A stretch of DNA of 63,060 nucleotides. It comes from Flavobacteriaceae bacterium. Its GTDB lineage: Bacteria; Bacteroidota; Bacteroidia; Flavobacteriales; Flavobacteriaceae. Below, one piece after another: positions 39,274 through 48,401 of this stretch. Location of the stretch: positions 11,695 to 74,754 of the forward strand of contig PACX01000025.1 in the NCBI GenBank assembly GCA_002702895.1, read 5' to 3'. Below the pieces are notes generated by a model. That model saw only the letters and a program-made list of their open reading frames with translations, had not been told where the DNA came from and ran no database searches. Every line of letters begins with the position of its first letter. The stretch's first letter is position 1. A program made the translations under genes and the position numbers.

Positions 39274-40659
39274 ATGACATTAATTAAATCAATTTCAGGT
39301 ATAAGAGGAACTATTGGTGGAAAGCCAGGTGAAAGTTTATCTCCAATTGATGCTGTCAAATTTGGTTGTGCATATGGAACATGGATTAAAAACAACTCAA
39401 ATGATTCTAATATTTCAGTAGTTATAGGTAGAGATGCAAGAATTTCAGGTGAAATGATCCAAAATTTAGTTCAAAATTCACTTGTATCGTTAGGAATAAA
39501 TGTTATTGATTTAGGATTATCAACTACTCCAACTGTAGAATTAATGGTTAAGAAATACAATGCTAATGGTGGAATTGTTATTACTGCTAGTCATAATCCA
39601 TCTAATTGGAATGCTTTAAAATTATTAGATAAAAATGGAGAGTTTTTAAATAATAAATCAGGACAAGAAATTATTAAAATTTCTGAATCTAATTCTTATT
39701 TATTTTCTAAGATTATTGATTTAGGTAAAATTTCTAAAAAAAAAGACTCCATGTCTATACATATAAATTCAATTCTTAATCTAGATATTGTCAATACTGA
39801 TTTAATTAAAAAGTCAAGGCTTAAAGTAGTTGTTGATGGCGTAAATTCCACTGGAGGAATAATTGTCCCAATGTTATTGAATGAATTAAATATAAATTTT
39901 AAAACAATTTATTGTGATCCAAGTGGAGATTTTAATCATAATCCCGAACCACTTAAGAAAAACCTAAAAGATTTATGTAAAAAAGTCTTGGATGAAAAGG
40001 CAGATTTAGGAATAGCTGTTGATCCAGATGTAGACAGACTTGTTTTTATTTGTGAAAATGGTGAAGTATTTGGGGAAGAAAATACTTTAGTGGCATGTGC
40101 TGACTATGTTTTAAGTAAAAACCCTGGTCCAACTGTATCAAATCTATCATCAACAAGAGCTTTAAATGATATTACAAAATCATATAATCAATCTTACTAT
40201 TCTTGTGCTGTTGGAGAAGTTAATGTAGTTGCTAAAATGAAATCTAAACATGCAGTAATAGGAGGAGAAGGAAATGGAGGAGTTATTTATCCTAAAAGTC
40301 ACTATGGAAGAGATGCAATAGTTGGAATAGGATTATTTCTTTCTCTTTTGTGTGAAAGAAAAATTAAGGTAAGTGAGTTGCTTTCTAAATATCCAAAATA
40401 TTACATGACTAAAGAAAAAATTACAATATCAGGAAAAAACAACTTAGATTTTATATTAACAGAAATGTCTAAAAAATATAAGAATGAAGACATCAGTGTA
40501 ATTGATGGTTTAAAAATTGATTTTAAAGATAGCTGGATACACTTGAGGAAATCTAACACAGAACCTATAATTAGAATCTATAGCGAAGCTAAAACACAAG
40601 AAAAAAGTTTAGATCTAGTTAATAAATTTCAAACAGAAATTAATTCCCTAATAAAATAA
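39274..40659 (+). CDS. glmM: Phosphoglucosamine mutase / phosphohexomutase
   Basis: A 461-residue alpha-D-phosphohexomutase: the catalytic phosphoserine is S106 in TASHNPSNWN, the metal loop is DPDVDR and the sugar-binding loop is GEGNGG. In Bacteroidota this type is usually annotated as phosphoglucosamine mutase, converting glucosamine-6-phosphate to the 1-phosphate for cell-wall precursors; phosphomannomutase activity is an alternative. I choose the ATG at 39274 (MTLIKSISGIRGTIGG). An in-frame upstream TTG at 39259 would add five residues and overlaps the promoter-like box. Confidence 0.93.
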   Translation: MTLIKSISGIRGTIGGKPGESLSPIDAVKFGCAYGTWIKNNSNDSNISVVIGRDARISGEMIQNLVQNSLVSLGINVIDLGLSTTPTVELMVKKYNANGGIVITASHNPSNWNALKLLDKNGEFLNNKSGQEIIKISESNSYLFSKIIDLGKISKKKDSMSIHINSILNLDIVNTDLIKKSRLKVVVDGVNSTGGIIVPMLLNELNINFKTIYCDPSGDFNHNPEPLKKNLKDLCKKVLDEKADLGIAVDPDVDRLVFICENGEVFGEENTLVACADYVLSKNPGPTVSNLSSTRALNDITKSYNQSYYSCAVGEVNVVAKMKSKHAVIGGEGNGGVIYPKSHYGRDAIVGIGLFLSLLCERKIKVSELLSKYPKYYMTKEKITISGKNNLDFILTEMSKKYKNEDISVIDGLKIDFKDSWIHLRKSNTEPIIRIYSEAKTQEKSLDLVNKFQTEINSLIK

Positions 40660-40726
40660 AAAAATCCTACTTTTTTTATTAAAATAAACTCTTTTTTACT
40701 ATTTTAATATACCCTAAATCATAGTT

Positions 40727-42766
40727 ATGAAAAAAATATTTTTTACATCCCTTCTAATTTGTTTTATTATTAAGCTAAATGCTCAAGATAAAGCTATTGT
40801 TTCGGATCTTGATGGACTTACTTTGAATATTGGTGATACATATATTCCAAGCACTTATGTTTCAGATGCTAATGGAGTTAAATCTGATTGTCAGAACATT
40901 ATCTATTATAATAAAAAAGGTGTTTTTAGTTCTGCTAATTCAATCTCAGTTGATTCTCAAAATGGTACTATAAAAGCAAATGAACCCGGAAATCATGAAG
41001 TTGTTGCAATATGTATTGGAGATGGAGGTAAAAGACATAGTAAAACTTTTGAAGTTTTTGTCAATTATCCAAAAATTAAGAAAGTTGAGTTAAAACTAGA
41101 TAACAATTTAGTATATGAGGGAAATTATATTCCTCTCATTTACGAAATAACAGATGAATTAGATGTTAAAAGAGTAATTGATTATTGGAGTACAGATATT
41201 GCATCTAAGTATTTTTCAAATATTAGTTTTTCTCTAAAAGCACAAAATGATAAAATCAATATTGATAAATCAAACAATATTCTTGCTGTTAGAGTTGGAG
41301 TTTCAACAATTGAAGCTAATATTGATGGAGTTACTGGAAGTATTGATGTAAAAATTTTAAAAAATCCCACTTCAAAAATTGAATTAGTTTCTAATAATGA
41401 TAATGTTAAAACTGGTGACGTAATTCAATTTAACACAATAGCTTATGATAAAAAGGGTAAAATTTTAAATGATTTACCTGTTAATTTTTCATTCACTGGA
41501 AAATCATTTGATAAAAGTAATACTGCATCAGGATTAATATTGCAAGATGGAAGATTTGTTGGTGATGTTGCTGGGAAATATATTATTTCAGCAAGAATTG
41601 GTAACATAACTTCTTCAAAAGTTGTAAATATTTTTGAAAGAGATGTAAAAAGAGAAGTTAAAACCATAGGAACTGGACTAGTTAATGATAAACACACCTC
41701 TGATTTTTGGGTTTTTGAAGGTGTTGATGGAAATGATTACGCTGTGACCGGAACTTGGGGAGCAGATGGAACATCTTATTTTTGGGATGTAACATCACCT
41801 TCTAACATAAAGAAAATTGACAGTGTTCAGGTTGATGCAAGGACAGTTAATGACGTAAAAGTCTCAGCAGATGGAAAAATCTGTATAATTAGTAGAGAAG
41901 GTGCCTCAAACAGAAAAAATGGCATCATAATTATAGATGTTTCAAACCCATATGATGTTAAAATAATTTCTGAGTATACAAAAAATTTAACAGGAGGAGT
42001 TCATAATGTTTTTATATATGAAGATCATGTTTATGCATTGAGTAATGGACAAAAATATTATATAATAAATATTGAAGATCCAAAGAATCCATATGAGGTA
42101 GGTATGTTTGAAATTGGAAAAGAAGGTCAATCTATTCATGATGTCTGGATTGAAGACGGAATTGCTTATTCTTCAAACTGGAGAGATGGGGTTTACTTAG
42201 TTGATATAGGTAATGGTATTGTTGGAGGTTCAACATCTAAACCTATCGCTTTTGGTAACTACACATACGATAGTGGTGCAAATCATGCTGCTTTTCCATT
42301 TAAAAGCAAATCTACTGGAAAATTTTATACAGTACTTGGCGATGAAATTTTTCCAAATGGTGTAAATCCAAATGGTTTAAATGAAACTGCAGGATTTCTT
42401 CACTTTGTTGATTTTAGTGACTTAAATAATCCCAAAGAAGTTGCTAGATATGAACTTCCTGGTCATGGATCACATAATTATTGGATTGAAGATGATATAC
42501 TATATGTAGCTATGTATTCTGGAGGGGTAAGAGTTGTAGATATAAGTGGAGACTTATTGGGAGATTTATATAAGCAGGGAAGAGAGATTGGTTATATCTT
42601 GCCAAGTAGTCCTAAAGGCTATATTGCAAATGCTACTATGGTTTGGGGAGCACAACTTTATAAAGGTCATGTTTTTTATTCAGATTTTAATACTGGAATT
42701 GGAGCTGCTAAAGTTGCAAAAGTAAAACCAGATAATTCAAAAACAAACCAACATTTAGTAGATTAA
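40727..42766 (+). CDS. Secreted Ig-like plus LVIVD-repeat beta-propeller protein
   Basis: A 679-residue secreted protein with a signal peptide (cleavage near A19, KLNAQ). Residues 20-310 look like three Ig-like (bacterial Big-type) beta-sandwich domains, each with a pattern such as LNIGDTYIPSTYVSDANGV. Residues 310-679 form an LVIVD-repeat propeller (PF08309): IIIDVSNPYDVKIISEY, YIINIEDPKNPYEVGMF, LVDIGNG, HFVDFSDLNNPKEVARYE, VRVVDISGD. LVIVD proteins are surface-exposed but without a defined activity. The stop TAA shares one base with the ATG of the next gene, so the pair is probably co-translated. Confidence 0.85.
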   Translation: MKKIFFTSLLICFIIKLNAQDKAIVSDLDGLTLNIGDTYIPSTYVSDANGVKSDCQNIIYYNKKGVFSSANSISVDSQNGTIKANEPGNHEVVAICIGDGGKRHSKTFEVFVNYPKIKKVELKLDNNLVYEGNYIPLIYEITDELDVKRVIDYWSTDIASKYFSNISFSLKAQNDKINIDKSNNILAVRVGVSTIEANIDGVTGSIDVKILKNPTSKIELVSNNDNVKTGDVIQFNTIAYDKKGKILNDLPVNFSFTGKSFDKSNTASGLILQDGRFVGDVAGKYIISARIGNITSSKVVNIFERDVKREVKTIGTGLVNDKHTSDFWVFEGVDGNDYAVTGTWGADGTSYFWDVTSPSNIKKIDSVQVDARTVNDVKVSADGKICIISREGASNRKNGIIIIDVSNPYDVKIISEYTKNLTGGVHNVFIYEDHVYALSNGQKYYIINIEDPKNPYEVGMFEIGKEGQSIHDVWIEDGIAYSSNWRDGVYLVDIGNGIVGGSTSKPIAFGNYTYDSGANHAAFPFKSKSTGKFYTVLGDEIFPNGVNPNGLNETAGFLHFVDFSDLNNPKEVARYELPGHGSHNYWIEDDILYVAMYSGGVRVVDISGDLLGDLYKQGREIGYILPSSPKGYIANATMVWGAQLYKGHVFYSDFNTGIGAAKVAKVKPDNSKTNQHLVD

Positions 42767-43851
42767 TGAGATTATTCATATTAGTTTTTTTCTTTTTTGG
42801 ATATATTCATGCCCAAAGTTATTTTGTTTATGTCGCAGCTGAATCTGATGATACAGTTTCTCTAATCAGATTTGCTAACAATAAAGCTGAGGAAATTGAA
42901 AGAATTGATGTTGGATTATTACCCACTGAAATAGAGGGTCCTCATGGAATAACTGTTGACCCTAATGGTAAATACTGGTATTTATCTTTAGCACATGGGA
43001 ATCCTTATGGGAAGCTAATTAAATACTCAACAGAAAACAATGAACTAATTAATCAAACCGATTTAGGATTATTTCCTGCATCAATGCAGATTTCGACAGT
43101 AACTGGATTATTATATTGTGTTAATTTCAATCTTCATGGTGAAATGAAGCCAAGTAGTGTTTCTGTTGTTGATCCAGAAACAATGACTGAAATAAAAAGA
43201 ATTAAAACTGGTACGATGCCTCACGGATCCAGATTATCCTCTGATGGTTTAAAACAATATTCTGTTACTATGATGTCATCTGAACTTTATGAAATTGATG
43301 CAATAGGTTTGAAAGTTTCTAGAAAACTAAGTTTAGACAATAAGATGAAAATGGATATGAATAAATCCATGGATAAAAAAATGAAGATGATGAAAGAAAT
43401 GAGTCACTCTAAAGTTAAACCCACTTGGGTAATTCCTCACCCATCAAAAAACATTGCTTACATCGCTGGAAATGGGTCAAATGAGATAATTGAAGTAGAT
43501 TTGATAAACTGGAAAATTAGTAATAGAATTTCAACTGGTAAAGGCCCTTATAATGTTGAAATTTCTCCAGATGGCAAATTCCTAATTGCTACTTTAAAAG
43601 GCGAGGGTAGTACTGCTATTTTTGATTTAGAAAATAATTTAAAATCTAAAACAATTAAAAATTCAACCAGTGTTTCACATGGAATTGCAATTTCTTCAGA
43701 TAGCAAATATGCTTTTATCTCTGTTGAGGGTATAGGAGGAGAAGCCGGAGTAGTAGATATAATTAGTCTTAAAAATTTAAAAAAAGTTTCTTCAGTAAAC
43801 ATTGGTAAACAAGCAGGAGGGATTGCATTTTGGAGAATGGAAAAAAAATAA
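42766..43851 (+). CDS. Secreted YncE-like seven-bladed propeller protein with Met-rich loop
   Basis: A 361-residue secreted propeller with a signal peptide ending YIHAQ. YVTN/YncE-like repeats are clear: EGPHGITVDPNGKYWYLS, TMPHGSRLSSDGLKQYS, PYNVEISPDGKFLIAT and VSHGIAISSDSKYAFIS. His follows Pro or Ser in several blades (PHG, SHG). Between blades, residues 194-212 hold eight methionines, then H214; this is unlike the rest of the propeller and could bind soft metals such as copper(I). It overlaps the LVIVD gene by one base. The specific function is unknown. Confidence 0.83.
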   Translation: MRLFILVFFFFGYIHAQSYFVYVAAESDDTVSLIRFANNKAEEIERIDVGLLPTEIEGPHGITVDPNGKYWYLSLAHGNPYGKLIKYSTENNELINQTDLGLFPASMQISTVTGLLYCVNFNLHGEMKPSSVSVVDPETMTEIKRIKTGTMPHGSRLSSDGLKQYSVTMMSSELYEIDAIGLKVSRKLSLDNKMKMDMNKSMDKKMKMMKEMSHSKVKPTWVIPHPSKNIAYIAGNGSNEIIEVDLINWKISNRISTGKGPYNVEISPDGKFLIATLKGEGSTAIFDLENNLKSKTIKNSTSVSHGIAISSDSKYAFISVEGIGGEAGVVDIISLKNLKKVSSVNIGKQAGGIAFWRMEKK

Positions 43852-43858
43852 GAATTTA

Positions 43859-44743
43859 CTAATCTGTTGGAGCTTTATCTTTATGCTTAAATCTATTATG
43901 TGTCCAAAAATATAATTCAGGACATTCTTTAATTTGTTTTTCAACTTTTGAAAGATATGTATCTGTAATTTCAAAATCCTTGTGTTCATTTGGAAATTCT
44001 GAAATTATTTCAACAAAAATCTTATAATATCCTCTTTTAATTTTTTTCATTTGAGCAAATGCTACAGGTATATTATGCTCTTTTGCTATTCTTTCAGAAC
44101 CAGTAAAGACTGGAACTTTTATTCCGAGAAATTCTTTCCAATAAGTTATTGATCTTATTTGGGCAGATTGATCTGCTGCCATGCCATAAAGAAAAAGTTT
44201 ATTTTCTTTAATTTGATTCTTTATGTATTGCGAAGTTTCATATCGAGAAATAAGTCTAGCACCATGTTTCAATCTTATTTTTTTAACTAGATTATCTAAA
44301 TATTTATTTGATAAAGGAGTATAAACTGCAAAAGGATGATGGGGTACGTGATATCCAATAGACATAAAATATTCAAAACCACCATGATGACCAACCATCA
44401 ATATTACATTTTTATTCTTTTTTGCTAATTCATTAATAATTTCTTTGTTCTCTAAAACAAATCTTTTTTGAATCTCCTTTGAGGATATTGTAAAAAACTT
44501 AAACATTTCAAAAAAAACATCTGTTATATGTCTATAAAATTTTTTTTCTATCTCAATAAGTTCCTTTTTTGAATTTGAAATTTTTGAAACTTTTAAATTA
44601 AATCTAACTATTCTCCTTCTATATCTAAAAATATAGTAAAGAAGATAATATGTAATATCAGAACAGAAATATAATATTCTAAAAGGAAGATAAGAAATAG
44701 TTAAAATTATTGGATAAATTATTAAATATGCAACTAATTTCAT
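43859..44743 (-). CDS. LpxL/HtrB-like lipid A acyltransferase family protein
   Basis: A 294-residue inner-membrane acyltransferase. The N-terminus is hydrophobic (about 1-35, with LPFRILYFCSDITYYLLYYIF). The HX4E catalytic motif is present in LMVGHHGGFEYFMSIG (His then Glu five positions on). YKIFVEIISEFPNEH and the C-terminal CPELYFWTHNRFKHK are family traits. It probably adds a secondary acyl chain to lipid A from acyl-ACP. It converges on the propeller gene with 7 bases between. Confidence 0.9.
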   Translation of the reverse strand: MKLVAYLIIYPIILTISYLPFRILYFCSDITYYLLYYIFRYRRRIVRFNLKVSKISNSKKELIEIEKKFYRHITDVFFEMFKFFTISSKEIQKRFVLENKEIINELAKKNKNVILMVGHHGGFEYFMSIGYHVPHHPFAVYTPLSNKYLDNLVKKIRLKHGARLISRYETSQYIKNQIKENKLFLYGMAADQSAQIRSITYWKEFLGIKVPVFTGSERIAKEHNIPVAFAQMKKIKRGYYKIFVEIISEFPNEHKDFEITDTYLSKVEKQIKECPELYFWTHNRFKHKDKAPTD

Positions 44744-44811
44744 TTATGTAAATATATTCAATTATATCTGGTATTTCTTATTTTATCAGGTTATATTTAA
44801 ACAAAAAAAAC

Positions 44812-45447
44812 ATTTATACATTCTTAATAATTTTAGCGACAGTTTTTGTTTCTTTAAAAGGCTTTAAAGATCAGGTTTTTTTTAATAAATATAAATTTGA
44901 AGTAAAGTCAATTTTAAAGGGAGATAAAATAAGAATGTTCTCTTCTGGTTTTTTACATGTAGACTATAACCATCTTTTTTTAAATCTTTTTACTTTATAT
45001 ATTTTTTCTAATCAAGTAATTGGAAGAGTAGGTGCAATCAACTATTTAATTATATATATAATAAGTCTTTATATTGGAAATTATTTTTCATTAAAATTTC
45101 ATAAAAAAGAACCTTTTTATTCGGCTGTAGGTGCAAGTGGGGCTGTAACTGGAATAGTTTATTCTTCAATAATACTTTACCCTGAAATGAAACTTATAAT
45201 GCTTTTTTTTCCTATTCCTTTACCTGCATATATATTTGGAATTGCTTATTTATTATATAGTATTTATGGAATGAATAAAAATTTAGGAAATATTGGTCAT
45301 ACTGCTCATTTTGGAGGAGCAATCGCAGGACTATGTATGACTATTATTATAAAACCTCAGATTGTTAATGAAAATTTTTGGATTATAATTTTAATGATTT
45401 CACCTATAGTTCTGTATCTGTATAATTTAAAGAAAAAGATATTTTAA
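44812..45447 (+). CDS. Rhomboid family intramembrane serine protease, non-canonical start likely
   Basis: Rhomboid core: catalytic S109 in VGASGAV and H166 in TAHFGGAIAG (counted from 44812), with the family segment MFSSGFLHVDYNHLFLNLFTLYIF. The first ATG in frame is 44935, but the frame is open back to about 44752. The upstream part encodes a likely first membrane helix (YTFLIILATVFVSL, 44815-44856) followed by KGFKDQVFFNKYKFEV, which belongs to flavobacterial rhomboids. No ATG, GTG or TTG occurs in that stretch; ATT at 44812 is my best guess. It gives 211 residues. Starting at 44935 would drop a helix (170 residues). Confidence 0.72.
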   Translation: MYTFLIILATVFVSLKGFKDQVFFNKYKFEVKSILKGDKIRMFSSGFLHVDYNHLFLNLFTLYIFSNQVIGRVGAINYLIIYIISLYIGNYFSLKFHKKEPFYSAVGASGAVTGIVYSSIILYPEMKLIMLFFPIPLPAYIFGIAYLLYSIYGMNKNLGNIGHTAHFGGAIAGLCMTIIIKPQIVNENFWIIILMISPIVLYLYNLKKKIF

Positions 45448-45449
45448 AA

Positions 45450-46571
45450 CTATTTAGACAGCAAAACTGAAATCCTTTTATCTAATTCTGAACCTTTAAC
45501 ATCAATTCCGATAATTTTTTTATCCGAATTTAAAAGATATGATGTAGGCATCTTTGTTATATTATAAAGTCGAGCAATTGGTTCATTCCAAAATTTAATA
45601 TGAGAAATGTGAACCCAATCAGTTAATTTATCTTCATTTATAGCATTTTCCCATGATTCTTTATCTCTATCCAAAGAAATTCCTATAATTTGAAATTGAT
45701 CAGTAGTATATTTTGTATTTAAAGCAACTAAATCAGGGTTTTCAACTCTACATGGAAGGCACCAAGATGCCCAAAAATCTATCATAATAACTTTAGAATT
45801 AATATCATCAAATTCTATAGTATTTCCATTTAAATCAGGACCACTAAAATTAGGAGCCAAAGAGCCTATTGACGGAGATTCTTTTTTCTGTCTATTGAAT
45901 TCTTCTATAACTTTTTTAATTTCTAATGAAGAGGAAGTTTGCTGTATTAGGTTAGTGAAATTTTTAAAAATTTCTTCAGCTTTTAAAGGTTCGATTTCTT
46001 GTTGTAGGATCATTCTTTGAAGAATTAATGAAGAAATATAAGAATCATTATTTTTAGTTATAAACATCATTTCATAATCAGTAAGTTTAGATCTCATTTG
46101 TTCGAATTGTTGATTCAAATCAGAGATGATCAAAGAATCATTAACAATAGAAGCATTTCTAGCTTCAATTTGAATTTTATTTAATTCTTTATAAAAGTTG
46201 TTAGTTTCTTTTAAATATTTATTAAAATCTAAATTAGATTTTGTTCCAGAGATTTTAGAACTTCTTACACTATCTTTGTATATTTTAATCTTAATAGAAC
46301 CTGGTTCCAAAACAACTGGAATATTTTCTCTTTCATTTTCAAAAAGGACATAGTGCATTTCAGGAACTACAATAGAATCAGAAAAAGAAAATTTTCCTTC
46401 AACAACTTCAGTTGAATCAATAGGTGCGGGTCTATTATTTTGACCTACTTTAATTAGATAGACTTTTTTATTATTTGGATGATCAGTAGTTGCCTCAATT
46501 GTAAATTTTGAGTTGTTTGAACAACTTAATGAAGTAAAACAAATTAAAAGCAAAAGAAGTATTCTTTTCAT
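45450..46571 (-). CDS. TlpA-like thioredoxin-family lipoprotein with N-terminal DUF4369-like domain
   Basis: A 373-residue lipoprotein (SLSC, C17 lipidated). Residues 22-110 match the DUF4369-type beta domain found ahead of Bacteroidota TlpA proteins. Residues 125-230 are helical. The C-terminal AhpC/TlpA thioredoxin domain starts at SLAPNFSGPDLNGN and has the redox motif CLPC (C271, C274) in WASWCLPCRVENP, and the cis-Pro MPTSYLL. It probably reduces disulfides in the periplasm. It converges on the rhomboid gene, 2 bases apart. It differs from the 12422-13810 relative, which has lost its cysteines. Confidence 0.9.
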   Translation of the reverse strand: MKRILLLLLICFTSLSCSNNSKFTIEATTDHPNNKKVYLIKVGQNNRPAPIDSTEVVEGKFSFSDSIVVPEMHYVLFENERENIPVVLEPGSIKIKIYKDSVRSSKISGTKSNLDFNKYLKETNNFYKELNKIQIEARNASIVNDSLIISDLNQQFEQMRSKLTDYEMMFITKNNDSYISSLILQRMILQQEIEPLKAEEIFKNFTNLIQQTSSSLEIKKVIEEFNRQKKESPSIGSLAPNFSGPDLNGNTIEFDDINSKVIMIDFWASWCLPCRVENPDLVALNTKYTTDQFQIIGISLDRDKESWENAINEDKLTDWVHISHIKFWNEPIARLYNITKMPTSYLLNSDKKIIGIDVKGSELDKRISVLLSK

Positions 46572-46639
46572 AATAAATTATATTTGGATAAATATTGAGC
46601 AAATATATAATAATTTAATTCCTTAAATTTTAAAAATAG

Positions 46640-48331
46640 ATGAACTTTAAAAATAAACTGGTTCACGATTTAAAAGCCATTTCAGGAGATAAACATATAC
46701 TAACTACTCTGTGGAGAAAGGAAAAATATTGTAAGGGATGGCGATACGGAGAAGGAAAAGCATTAGCTGTTGCTAGACCAGGTACATTACTTGAAATTTG
46801 GAAGATTTTAAAGATTTGTGTTAAAAAAGACATTATTGTTATTGTGCAAGCTGCTAATACGGGTTTGACAGGGGGATCAACACCATATGGTGATGATTAT
46901 GATCGTTCTATTGTAATTATAAATACAATGCGAATCGACAATATTCAAATAATAAATAATGGAAAACAAATTATAGGATTAGCTGGAAGTACTTTATATG
47001 ATTTAGAAAAAAAATTAAAACCATTTAAGAGAGAACCGCATTCAGTAATTGGATCAACATCAATTGGAGCATCTATTGTTGGGGGAGTTTGTAATAACTC
47101 AGGTGGATCTTTAGTTCATAGGGGGCCTGCATATACTGAATTAGCATTATATGCTAAGGTAAATACAGAGGGAGAATTAGAATTGGTTAATGAATTGGAG
47201 ATTAATTTAGGAGAAAATCCAAAGGAAATTTTAAATAATCTACAAAAAGCAAATTATAATGAATCTGATATTATAAAATCTAATAAACTAGCCTCTGATA
47301 ATAAGTACTCAGAAATTGTTAGAGAAATTGATTCAAATACACCAGCAAGGTTCAATGCTGATAAAAGATTGTTATACAATGCATCGGGAAGTGCTGGAAA
47401 AATAGTTGTTTTTGCAGTAAGATTAGACACCTATCCTGAACCACAGAAAAAGCAAGTTTTTTATGTTGGATCCAATAAACCAGATGACTTTTGGCAAATT
47501 AGAAGAGATATTCTTAAAACATTTAAATCGCTTCCTAGATTAGGGGATTATGTACATAGAGGGTGTTATGATGCAGCTAAAAAATATAGTAAAGATAATT
47601 TTATAGTTATTGAGAGGCTAGGTACAAACTTTCTTCCAACACTTTTTGAGTTAAAAAGATATGTTGATATTATCTCAAGCAAATTGAAGTTTTTTCCTGA
47701 TTATTTTTCAGATAGATTAATGCAATTTTTAAGTAATTTTTGGCCTAATCATTTGCCTAAAAGAATGGAAAATTTTAGAGATTTATATGAACATCATTGG
47801 ATTATAGAAATGACAGATGATGGAATTGATGAAGCAAACAAATATTTTAAACAATTTTTTAAAGATAAAAAGGGTGATTATTTTGAATGTAATGAATATG
47901 AGGGAAAAAAGGCTATGCTTCATAGGTTTGTTTCTGCAAGTGCAATTGGAAGATATCATGCATTAAATGGAAAAAATTCTGGAGAAATAATGTCTATGGA
48001 CATTGCTTTTCCAAGGAATGAGAAAGAATGGTTTGAAAAACTTCCCCCTGAAATTGACAAATTAATTGAAGTAAAATTTTACTACGGTCATTTGTTTTGC
48101 CACGTTCAACATCAAAATTATATATTAAAAAAAGGAATTGATTCAGAAAAATTAAAAGAAAAACTTTTAAAAATATATGACCAAAGAGGAGCAGAGTACC
48201 CGGCAGAACACAATGTTGGTCATGAATATTTTGCTAAACCAATTCTTACTGATTTTTATAAAAAACTGGATCCAAAAAATATTTTTAACCCTGGAATTGG
48301 ACGTACTAGTAAGTTTAAAAACTGGAAATAA
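46640..48331 (+). CDS. dld: Quinone-dependent D-lactate dehydrogenase
   Basis: A 563-residue FAD enzyme oxidising D-lactate to pyruvate and passing electrons to the quinone pool. The N-terminal FAD_binding_4 domain (ARPGTLLEIWKILK, NTGLTGGSTPYG, SIVIINTMRID, IGASIVGGVCNNSGG) is followed by the membrane-binding D-lactate domain (about 270-560: DDFWQIRRDI, HHWIIEMTDDG, HVQHQNYILKK, EHNVGHEYF). Length matches the enterobacterial Dld. It starts at an ATG 68 bases from the divergent TlpA gene. It probably supports energy conservation from D-lactate. Confidence 0.94.
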   Translation: MNFKNKLVHDLKAISGDKHILTTLWRKEKYCKGWRYGEGKALAVARPGTLLEIWKILKICVKKDIIVIVQAANTGLTGGSTPYGDDYDRSIVIINTMRIDNIQIINNGKQIIGLAGSTLYDLEKKLKPFKREPHSVIGSTSIGASIVGGVCNNSGGSLVHRGPAYTELALYAKVNTEGELELVNELEINLGENPKEILNNLQKANYNESDIIKSNKLASDNKYSEIVREIDSNTPARFNADKRLLYNASGSAGKIVVFAVRLDTYPEPQKKQVFYVGSNKPDDFWQIRRDILKTFKSLPRLGDYVHRGCYDAAKKYSKDNFIVIERLGTNFLPTLFELKRYVDIISSKLKFFPDYFSDRLMQFLSNFWPNHLPKRMENFRDLYEHHWIIEMTDDGIDEANKYFKQFFKDKKGDYFECNEYEGKKAMLHRFVSASAIGRYHALNGKNSGEIMSMDIAFPRNEKEWFEKLPPEIDKLIEVKFYYGHLFCHVQHQNYILKKGIDSEKLKEKLLKIYDQRGAEYPAEHNVGHEYFAKPILTDFYKKLDPKNIFNPGIGRTSKFKNWK

Positions 48332-48401
48332 TCTTTCGATAATTTTTAATTACCAAAAGTTTTATTGAAAATAAAGAGTTATTTTTGTCAAAATTTTTTT
48401 A

